Source: Perkinsus marinus ATCC 50983
Taxonomy: Eukaryota > Perkinsozoa > Perkinsida > Perkinsidae
DNA length: 64,000 nucleotides
Assembly: GCF_000006405.1 (NCBI RefSeq)
Contig: NW_003215631.1
Span: 7,999 to 71,998 of the forward strand
Direction of reading: 5' to 3'
Positions within the stretch are counted from its first letter, which is position 1, and each line of letters begins with the position of its first letter. Both the position numbers and the translations under genes were made by a program. The notes beneath the pieces were generated by a model, which saw only the letters and a list, made by a program, of their open reading frames with translations, had not been told where the DNA came from and ran no database searches. Shown here piece by piece: positions 56,968 through 64,000 of the stretch.

Positions 56968-59347
56968 ATGATTTACTACGTCTCCCCGCAACTCGTGATC
57001 TTGGAGGCATCAAATGGGCACGCCTAGGATTCATCACGAGCGAATCGATCAAAAGGGCGCGGTAGTGTTGCAAAGTTTGCAAAATATGACAACCCAACCG
57101 CGAGCTTGATTGAAGCCTCGCTGGTACGCACATTGATTTGGGCAGTGCTTCTTGAAGTTGAATGACAACTTACTTTCCCATCCGCGAGATCTCCTCATAC
57201 TCGGTGAGGAACTGGACTATCAAGGCCAGGGTTACTGCTAAGGTACCGATAGTGGTGACGCACTAACTTACAACTCATTCCTGTCCGTTGTCCAGTCGCC
57301 TGTCCGACACTTCACCAATGCTCGTGGCGGAGGATCGGTCTTCAGCGTTGACCTTCTAGACAAAGAAGTAAGATGGAGACCCTCCCGGTCTGGAAACTTT
57401 GTCGCACGGTAGGGCAGCGAGATTAGAGGGTCCTTCTTTAATGCAGCTGCTGAGAAATTCGATAAGCTACTCCAGAAAGGGAAGGTGGGCTGAAATGAGT
57501 TGATTCAGACGTACCCTCTCCTGTCAGGTGTATACCTTCTCCAAAGGCAATGTCAAGGTGGCTAACAAGAGGTATAGCTCTTGCAACCACAATTACGAGA
57601 TCGTGTTCGAAGAAGATTCACAGATAGTCGAGGTGCAGGATGATGTTGATGACCATATTGATAAGATAAAGTGAGATGAAGGCAGAACTTGGCGCATTCG
57701 AACGTAACTTTCTTAGGTATAGCTTTTGCCCCGTCAGAGAGCTCAAGTCTAAGTCCGTGCCGAGTACAGTCGATCTATTAGTTGTTATCAAGGATCACAG
57801 GTGACTATGGTGTCTTGTGGTCTGAATCGGATACGTCACTTGTGGCTATTGAAGCCTCGTAGATGTCATCCCTATCAGGCCCGCGGGAACTGTCAACTCG
57901 AAGAACGGAGCTGAACTATTTCGTCGTAATCTAACGGTTTGTGACGAGTCCGGCTGCTGTGTTGATGTTACTTTCTGGAATGACTTGGTAAGTCCATATT
58001 CGAGCGAACCTCTGTTGCATATGATCCAGGTCAACGTCGTGGACGAATCGGTGCTGCAAACGCAGCCGGTTGTCGCCATGAAGGGTGTTAGCGTCCGGGA
58101 TTACGGCGGTAGTGGAAATGTTGTCTTTGTGGTTTCTATAACTCCTATTCAGGACGAAGTTGTTCGACTTTGAACTCGACTCAGATCGAAGTCAATCCGG
58201 ACATTCCTGAGGCTAAACAACTGAAAGTGATGCCGTCCACTTCCCTTCATCATCAGTCGCGGATTAACTACTGACATCTGTATACACTGCTACTCTCAGA
58301 TTTGGTGGGCCAATACTGGATGCTCGATGGCTTTCACCAACTTGTCACAACAGGGGACGTCGGTCCCTGGAAGTGGTGGTCAGACTATGGTTACTAAGGA
58401 GATGGTAGCAGATAAGGTCTTCAGTATTCATGAGAAGGTTTTCATCTCAGACAATTGCAGAGATGAAGAATGATGTTAAAAACATGGACTTGGGCGGATC
58501 GATGCACTCGTATGAGATCATCGGTAGACTGCAATTTGTTACTACCCGAGGAAGGGATGGCAATGATGTAAGTCATTTTTGTGGATAAGCGTGTATAACC
58601 GTACCCTTCTGGTTAGATCCCTATCTTCTACATGGCGTGCGAAAGTTGTAATCGTAAGATGGCTGAAGGTAGCGACGGTTTCTGTCAGGCATGCAATAGA
58701 CAGGTGAGAACCAGGAATCTCAGGCCCTGTTTGTTAGCTCTGAAGATGGTCTTTACGTAACTCTAGAGGGTACCAATTATTCGCATTAACCGAATGAATC
58801 ATGAGTCGATCTCTTCAATGACTGCGTGGTCGTTGGCCGGGACCAGTACAAAAATCAAGTCGTGTAGGTGAATGTCAAGGCAAGATACATGCTACGTTCC
58901 CAGTTTGTCGACAGCACAGATGATGCATATCTCACATGCTTTCATGACCAGGGTAACCCGCTGAAGTTAACCATGGAACAATGCAATCATTATATTGTTA
59001 GCCCATACCCTGATTGGGAGACCAGTCGAAGATTTCGTGATGGCGCAAGACGTAGGCAAGAGTGCCGGAAACGAACTCAAGGAACACTACTACGATAAAG
59101 TACTAGCTTGTTGCGCAGTGAGAATGTTCAACATCCCTCATTTCAGGAGTGGAAGATCCGAGTTCGTGCTAAGATGGAGACGTATCAGGGTGAACCTCGG
59201 CCACGTATCACGGTATCTTCTCTTGAGCCTATGGATCCTAAGGAACATTGTCGACGGCTACTCGCAGCGATTCATGAAAATGTACGGGCAGTTCCTCGAC
59301 GCAACCTTCATCCTGTATGGTTTGGTTCAGATCGGCAAAGAAGATGA
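56968..59347 (+). CDS. RPA1: replication protein A large subunit
   Basis: RPA1 is the main single-strand DNA-binding subunit in replication and repair. An exon near 56968-57020 reads MIYYVSPQLVILEASNG, like the end of an RPA70N domain. DBD-A follows: ISSYSVRNWTIKARVTAK, VRHFTNARGGGSVFSVDLLD, SEIRGSFFNAAAEKFDKLLQ, then VYTFSKGNVKVANKRYSSC. DBD-B shows SLSGPRELSTRRTEL and LTVCDESGCCVDVTFWNDL. DBD-C has its zinc site CESCNRKM...FCQACNRQ near 58633-58705, then YMLRSQFVDSTDDAYLTCFH. The C-terminal part joins HYYDK through a 47-nt intron to EWKIRVRAKMETYQGEPRPR and PMDPKEHCRRLLAAI, with stop at 59347. The 5' end and whether a full N-terminal OB domain exists are unresolved. Confidence 0.9.
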
Positions 59348-59802
59348 TGAATTGCATAAAGCTAAGATTCGTCAGTCGATGGTGGGAGAGACGATTACAA
59401 TGGAGTCAGCAGTGGCTAGCGGTGCCTGAAATTTTCACGGATTCCGTATTGCATGCAAGTAAACTGCCGTATAGTCTTGAGTTGGTAGTGTTATGACAAT
59501 GCATCTTAACTGTGATTGACATACGGTAGCCCCAGCCTGGCCAGGCCATGCTATAGAGGCTAGGTAACCATCCTTACCTAAGACGATATTACACAAGGGC
59601 GGTTATTCAAATTACCACATTAGACTTCCTCACTGTGTACCTCATTACAACTCATTACTAAATTCATCCGTTAGCATTTTAAGGCGAATTACTCGGGAAT
59701 TTACAAGTATAGTAGATGATATTCGTGATAACAGATGATGTTCCTTGGTTGAAGAATTCTGAACTAAATTTATCATTGCTGACAGTACAACAAAGACTAC
59801 AC

Positions 59803-59830
59803 AGTGATCACTCCTCGCGGAGTGATCACT
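59803..59830. repeat. 12-bp inverted repeat, 4-nt centre
   Basis: AGTGATCACTCC and GGAGTGATCACT flank TCGC. The arm itself contains the palindrome TGATCA. Confidence 0.95.
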
Positions 59831-59870
59831 ATCTAATTCCTGCGTTTCATTAATTCAACGTGAGTAAGGA

Positions 59871-59893
59871 GTTGCAGGCTGCAACTTGCAGCC
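59871..59893. repeat. overlapping odd-centred palindromes
   Basis: GTTGCAG-G-CTGCAAC (59871-59885) overlaps GGCTGCAA-C-TTGCAGCC (59877-59893). Both are perfect around a single base. Confidence 0.95.
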
Positions 59894-59949
59894 ACTCGAG
59901 ATCTGTCATGTAAGGACTTGCTATATAGGATGTACACAGGTTGTGGGAC

Positions 59950-59966
59950 ATTATGAACTTCATAAT
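59950..59966. repeat. odd-centred palindrome
   Basis: ATTATGAA-C-TTCATAAT, perfect 8-base arms with a single central base. Confidence 0.95.
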
Positions 59967-60068
59967 ATGAAATAAGGTCAAAATCGGTTTAAATAACTTA
60001 TTTAAATCTTGAATTTTAAACTGATTGTGGCCCCGTGTATACCCTACATAGGAAATCCCTACATTGCA

Positions 60069-60112
60069 ACTTGCTATTAGCAAGTACCACATCTTATATG
60101 AAATAAGATGTC
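60069..60112. repeat. two neighbouring hairpins
   Basis: ACTTGCTA-T-TAGCAAGT (60069-60085) is followed at about 60090-60112 by ACATCTTAT/ATAAGATGT with a 5-base centre. Confidence 0.9.
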
Positions 60113-60717
60113 GCGTTTTGAGCCGCATTTGATCATATTCTCAATTTCGGTGACATGATGAAATATACTTGGCAATCATTTGAATTCGGTAATACTTCTC
60201 AACTCGTGTGAAATTCGTTTGGATTGATCAACCACTGTTTTTATTTGACCGGAAAATTGTGTATTGTTGATTGATTCTGTGCTGATTACGTCCTGTGTCA
60301 GGCTATCTCACCATGTACTCATCTACAACTGGATCGCAAATTCACAGAGAGATGGGAGCTTGGACAAAACCAGATCAACCAAGTCTACAAGTTTGTTGAG
60401 GGTAGTAGTCGGAGGCGAATTCGACGTGGGAAAGTTATCCACACCGCCCGTTGAAATTTCTCGCTGCGCGTACTGAATGGGACAGCCTACTGTGTTCGTA
60501 CCATACTTCAGTCAACTCGCAGCCTTACTAGGTGAACTTCACATTATGAAGTGTTCATTAACTGTAATCCTGGTCAAGCACAGAACGGTGTTCGTTGTAA
60601 TATCCGCTCGTTGTAGTATGCGCTACGTCGTCCAGGGGTTGGTATCGTCGTAAGGCTCGAGTAATATACTGATAGAGTACTGCGCGAATTCCTTTTGAAA
60701 AGTATGTGTTGTGCAAC

Positions 60718-60757
60718 TCTGTCTTTCCATCATGGAAAGACAGAATGGAAATTCCAT
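60718..60757. repeat. 13-bp odd-centred palindrome plus a second small one
   Basis: Thirteen-base arms (60718-60730 and 60732-60744) are perfect around a single C. Immediately after, ATGGAA-A-TTCCAT (60745-60757) repeats the pattern using the same core word ATGGAA. Confidence 0.95.
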
Positions 60758-60943
60758 GCCGAGTTTGACGACGAGATATGAGTACCTGGGTGTGGCGAGT
60801 GTTCGTCAAGCACCTCTATGTTATCAATATAGGTGGTGCACACCCATGAGAGCTGCCGACAGGGTCCACATATATTCTGGATATAATGATATCCCAGGAT
60901 GCTTCCTAGCAAGATAGTACTGCCGACATATTCTTAATTCATG

Positions 60944-61622
60944 GCCTTGAGATATCGTTATGCGACGAATGGTGTGTCCTGGTGGCCCATTGAAGTACTA
61001 CCCAATTCTCGAAGCCGTTGTATCATAAGATATTCTTATTAAGATCTGCTCGCATTACCGTGACTATGAGCGGGGTCAACTTGAGACCCGCTTAGTATGA
61101 TAAGAGTATCTCAAAAAGTTGACTTTGATATGAGACTCTCAAGCCTTATATCGAAATCGATTCTACTACAGTGGGTGTAGAGTCGGTCTTGTTCCCACAC
61201 ATATATCCATTGGCGCAGTACTGCGAATCCTTGCAGAAGTGGGCGAATAGTGCACTCGATAAGTTCTCTATGAAACAGAGGTACTTGTCGTGGTCATTCT
61301 ATCGACTATCGTAACGATAGTATCATTCAAACAAACACTGCTGGTCTTCCAATATCTTTTTGCCACTGTAGTAGGTATTCGCATTCGAAACCCGAATGCG
61401 AATACCCTTGAACATCACCTAGACTTGTTGAGCCGTTTCTTTACAGGACGAGCAACCATCGATGAAGGCCGAGCCTCCTCTCAGAAAGGAAAGCAACCAT
61501 TGGAAATTGTTATTAACTTATCAGCTCACTATCGCTCATGGTCGACACCGTACACGCAGGGTATTGAATGGTCTCGTCATCATCAACGATCGGAAGAGTT
61601 CCCTCCGGCACCAATGAACTGA
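60944..61622 (+). CDS. unrecognised plus-strand gene
   Basis: A possible start near 60942 gives MALRYRYATNGVSWWPIEVL. A well-supported exon at about 61130-61280 reads ETLKPYIEIDSTTVGVESVL then FPHIYPLAQYCESLQKWANS and ALDKFSMKQR with a GTACTT donor. A later exon reads SRFFTGRATIDEGRASSQKG and NLSAHYRSWSTPYTQGIEWS to a stop at 61622. Joins are partly unresolved and the intron between the last two exons contains a perfect 14-bp inverted repeat. No family is recognised. Confidence 0.4.
61305..61321. repeat. odd-centred palindrome
   Basis: ACTATCGT-A-ACGATAGT, perfect 8-base arms around one base, inside the probable intron of the preceding gene. Confidence 0.95.
61374..61406. repeat. 14-bp inverted repeat, 5-nt centre
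   Basis: GGTATTCGCATTCG and CGAATGCGAATACC are perfect arms around AAACC. Confidence 0.95.
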
Positions 61623-61639
61623 GCTTCAACACGCATTGA

Positions 61640-61834
61640 ATGAAGCACCGGCCGCTATTGTCACCGACGATCATCGAGAAGTACAGTAGAGTCTTAGCCT
61701 TCTTAATCTCAACAACCATTGCAGCGCTCGGCTACTTGCTTTCACGTCCTCGTCAGTCAACACTTTGTGATAAAGTGAAGAGCCTTAGGCCGACTGTCAA
61801 CGTCAAGCAAGCATCGAAGAACACTGATGAGTAA
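61640..61834 (+). CDS. small single-pass membrane protein
   Basis: An ATG at 61640 opens 64 residues: MKHRPLLSPTIIEKYSRV, then a membrane helix (LAFLISTTIAALGYLL), then a basic tail (SRPRQ...KVKSLRPTVNVKQA). The topology suggests an N-in or tail-type small membrane protein. The minus strand is also open (61513-61719) from an ATG at 61719, so the call is tentative. No family is recognised. Confidence 0.4.
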   Translation: MKHRPLLSPTIIEKYSRVLAFLISTTIAALGYLLSRPRQSTLCDKVKSLRPTVNVKQASKNTDE

Positions 61835-62398
61835 GCGAACAGGTGCTATTCTACCTGGTAGACAGAATGGCAGTGTCTGCACCAACGGTATTGCCATTAC
61901 AGCTCATGGTTATTATTTCCCAGAGCAAAAGCTCACAGGGTCATTCGCTGGGAATATTTGAGGAGGACAGAGTGCACTACCTATCTTGATAAAAGAAATT
62001 CAGTCTGCTGTAAACTATTCAGGCCTCCTTGGCGCCATCGGCACGCCAACGCGGCACTCGCCGCTTCTCTTGCCGGATTTGCGTTGCTCGGGGGTCTCCA
62101 AACGTGTAGAGTTTCTCTGTTGTCGGGCAGAATACCACTGTGCGTAGATCCAGCCAGGCCGAAGGCGCGAGAGGCTCGCGAAAGATTTGCGGGAGCCAGG
62201 CTCCCGGAGCCTCTCTCGCGGCGCAAGTGATCGCAACGGATTTCTCTTCTCTCAGGCTCCTTTATCGCTCGCTAATATGGGTCAGTGAACCAGGCACTAG
62301 CCTTTCCCACCGAACGGCTGGGCATTTTACTGTCTGGTCACTCAGCTACTTCGTCATTGAATTATAATAAACAAGGACAGCTGTCAACGCCCCCTGCA
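61835..62398. other. intergenic region with a GC-rich imperfect hairpin
   Basis: No gene is supported; overlapping frames on both strands at 61958-62236 have repetitive, low-information sequence. A long imperfect hairpin occupies 62166-62220: CGCGAGAGGCTC pairs with GAGCCTCTCTCGCG apart from a two-base insertion. Inside it GGGAGCC-A-GGCTCCC (62191-62205) is perfect. Confidence 0.5.
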
Positions 62399-63070
62399 AT
62401 GGATATCGATGCTGTCCCTGCTGGGACTCCGCTAGAAAGTGATCCGCGCAAACCACTTGTCAAGTGGTTTGCATTCAGTCCGTCCGTTACAGTTTCAGAA
62501 GATTTCCCGTCCAAGGTGCTCGTGGTGATGGCCCTTTATTGCGTGTTGGTGATTTGCTACCATGTGCTGCGAATCTCCCATTGTAGGTACTGGGCGATGA
62601 TGCCTTGCCTCCACACACCCCGAGCTACGTCTATGGCAGTTGTGTCGCGGCCTTCCCTGGAATCAACAATGTGGAGTGAACGAGGAGCTATACTCAATTT
62701 ACTGTGGAAGGGAGGTCAGGAAGACTCAGTCGGCGAGCAGCTGCAACCTGTGCATGGTAAAGAACCCAACTTCCCATCACCAGACTGTCCTCTTTGTGAT
62801 GTTACAACGACATTTAAGGTGGCTGTTGATGGTAAATTATCATTGATAATTCTAGGGTGTTTATTTGTGAGTCAAATCCGACCCACAAGGGTCTGGTGTG
62901 CCACAAGACACATGAGCTTTTGTAACCAGTTGTTTATGTGCGGCACATGATGTGCCGCCACATTCGCTTGAACCGATCGATACATCTAGTGCATCTTGGT
63001 TAAACCTTGCTGCTTGTGCGGGCGTCGAAGCAGCATGGAATTGAAGAAAGTAACCATGAAGGACGATATT
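62399..63070 (+). CDS. unrecognised protein, at least three exons
   Basis: The ATG at 62399 gives MDIDAVPAGTPLESDPRKPL and VKWFAFSPSVTVSEDFPSK. Removing GTGCTC...TTGTAG (about 62515-62586) joins VLGDDALPPHTPSYVYGSCV. Then a 49-nt intron (GTGGAG...GGTCAG) leads to EDSVGEQLQPVHGKEPNFPS and PDCPLCDVTTTFKVAVDG. Later exons may read HDVPPHSLEPIDTSSASWLN and end near 63070. CPLCD is a single CxxC. No family is recognised. A perfect 12-bp odd-centred palindrome (62448-62472) lies within the first exon and is translated as part of RKPLVKWFAF. Confidence 0.45.
62448..62472. repeat. 12-bp odd-centred palindrome inside a probable exon
   Basis: GCAAACCACTTG-T-CAAGTGGTTTGC, perfect arms around a single T. 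Confidence 0.95.
62835..62958. repeat. two further odd-centred palindromes
   Basis: AATTATCA-T-TGATAATT (62835-62851) and GCGGCACAT-G-ATGTGCCGC (62940-62958), both perfect around one base. GACCC/GGGTC also flank ACAA near 62880-62893. Confidence 0.93.
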
Positions 63071-63101
63071 GATGATTCACATTGCGGCTTACAAGGATGA
63101 C

Positions 63102-63201
63102 NNNNNNNNNNNNNNNNNNNNNNNNNNNNNNNNNNNNNNNNNNNNNNNNNNNNNNNNNNNNNNNNNNNNNNNNNNNNNNNNNNNNNNNNNNNNNNNNNNN
63201 N
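63102..63201. other. assembly gap of 100 N
   Basis: Exactly 100 undetermined bases, the usual placeholder for a scaffold join of unknown length. Confidence 0.99.
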
Positions 63202-63932
63202 TCTCGTCAGGTGAGCAGTGGTTGGGCAAATGCCGGAAGTTAGGTTGGATGCCGATCAGTAGTCAAACACTTAGGTCGGAACAAACTCAGACATGCTATC
63301 CTGATGTACGGCAGAGATACGCTCTGACTTGTGGGCCATCATTCCTTTCCAGGACAGCCGTCATCTTATCGGCACGTCGGTGTATGTATGGAACCATCCC
63401 CTGGATCTCTACTTAGCTTTCAATTCTATAGCTTCATGGCCGATTCTGAAAGTGCTGGTCTATGCCGTCGATGATGCTGGTGGCTCTGAGGGAAATAGTT
63501 CAATTGGAGGATCGCTTTGTGGGATTTAAGCATGTCATCCGTAGGGAGTAATCGATTTCAGTGTCATACGGTTTGCTTCCCCTCCCGACAAAACCAGGAG
63601 AGCATCGTCTTCACTGTCAGACTATGAGAGCCATCGGCAGTAGCCGTTTCAGTCGGTTGACAGATGCACTACGTGAGGCCAAGTAGCTTCCTGCTAGAGA
63701 TTATGAAACGTGATGACAGATACCTACATGGGGAGGCCTTCTCTTACCACTATGCCAGATAGTCTACTGACGAATGATCGATCCTCATTTGTATCAGTTA
63801 CAAGTGGCACCGTTGTGAGTGTTCATTCGATCCAGTTCGAGTTTTGCTGTTTTGCTTGGTCAGGTTATCGAATGCGAGGTCATCGTGAGACGAGCCGCAA
63901 AACTTCGGTTAGCATTGTGAGTCATCCCACCA
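63202..63932 (+). CDS. B9-domain ciliary transition-zone protein, 5' end in gap
   Basis: B9 proteins (MKS1, B9D1, B9D2) form a complex at the ciliary transition zone. After an acceptor AG at 63352 the exon reads SRHLIGTSVYVWNHPLDLYL and AFNSIASWPILKVLVYAVDD. This matches the B9 pattern VWN.P.D..F.S.....WP.i...V...D..G. Later exons give SYGLLPLPTKPGEHRLHCQT, fitting the B9 YG..H.P..PG.H strand, then RFSRLTDALREAK. Next VTSGTV joins through a GTGAGT...GGTCAG intron to VIECEVIVRRAAKLRLA, the last B9 strands. The 5' exons fall in or before the gap and the 3' end lies near or beyond the window edge. I cannot separate B9D1 from B9D2 by eye. Confidence 0.65.
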
Positions 63933-64000
63933 GTAGAATATCCATGGCCCCTGTATTATACAAGTTGTATATCAACTTATGCTACTGTGTTCTTTGATGG

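Larger units (their letters stand above)
59348..60940. other. intergenic region rich in perfect short inverted repeats
   Basis: I find no gene here. At least seven perfect inverted repeats with 6-13-base arms and centres of only 1-5 bases are spread between 59803 and 60757, several only tens of bases apart. They are listed separately. A pair GATATTATGAA-like and TTCATAATA-like recur as hairpins and in direct order. Confidence 0.6.

Noticed and set aside
59348-60940. rRNA or organelle DNA insertion
   Set aside because: No rRNA core sequence or organelle gene could be read; only short hairpins were found.
61981-62236. Overlapping frames on both strands with Arg/Ala-rich sequence
   Set aside because: The sequence is a GC-rich imperfect hairpin, which opens several frames at once.
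59803-62958. CRISPR array
   Set aside because: The repeats are different palindromes with no constant repeat or regular spacer, and the genome is eukaryotic.
1-64000. Relict dinoflagellate/Perkinsus spliced leader sequences
   Set aside because: I looked for words ending TTTTGGCTCAAG or its complement. GGCTCAAG near 5292 and 52393 is ordinary coding sequence without the rest of the leader.

Overview
This is a compact nuclear eukaryotic genome, not a bacterial or viral one. Nearly every recognisable protein is broken by very short GT-AG introns, mostly 40-60 nt, and splicing across them restores family motifs. The gene content fits a flagellated protist: a tubulin glycylase-type TTLL, CFAP52, a TCP11-family protein and a B9 transition-zone protein, alongside general eukaryotic genes (BRF1, TFIIE-beta, RPA1, PSMA1, PGM2, a SET protein, RING ligases). 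Minimal introns, moderate GC and motility genes make an alveolate such as Perkinsus a reasonable guess, but the species call is inference.

Layout. 1-1.4 kb is an AT-rich block with duplicated exon-like segments; 1.4-3.6 kb holds short-motif and tandem repeats. From 3.6 to 19.4 kb almost everything is on the minus strand: a coiled-coil protein, an unknown protein, an AT-hook/SET protein, an unknown small protein, a large RCC1-repeat protein, a TTLL3-like ligase and two unknown genes. 19.4-26.7 kb is less clear: inverted repeats, an EF-hand gene, several unrecognised plus-strand genes, a cysteine-rich minus-strand gene and a possible retroelement remnant. 26.7-40.4 kb carries BRF1, an N-myristoylation-signal zinc-ribbon/RING protein, a minisatellite, a RING-H2 protein, an AIF/FSP1-like oxidoreductase and a TCP11-family protein with an N-terminal membrane anchor. 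40.6-51 kb holds a secreted CAP-domain protein, CFAP52, a type I membrane protein, small basic proteins and TFIIE-beta. 52.3-59.4 kb is the best-resolved part: a small membrane protein, PSMA1 (seven exons), an intronless PGM2 and RPA1. 59.4-64 kb is rich in perfect short inverted repeats with 1-5 nt centres, has several weak genes, a 100-N gap and a B9-domain gene that runs into that gap.

The neighbours do not form an operon-like system. Four motility or ciliary genes (TTLL3, TCP11, CFAP52, B9) lie in one 64 kb window, and transcription and replication factors make up most of the rest. The points most worth follow-up are the cluster of odd-centred perfect palindromes, the zinc-ribbon/RING architecture with a lipidation signal, the membrane-anchored TCP11, and the intronless PGM2 among intron-dense neighbours. 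Exon boundaries were derived by hand from reading frame, GT-AG sites and family motifs. Gene ends given as approximate should be treated that way.
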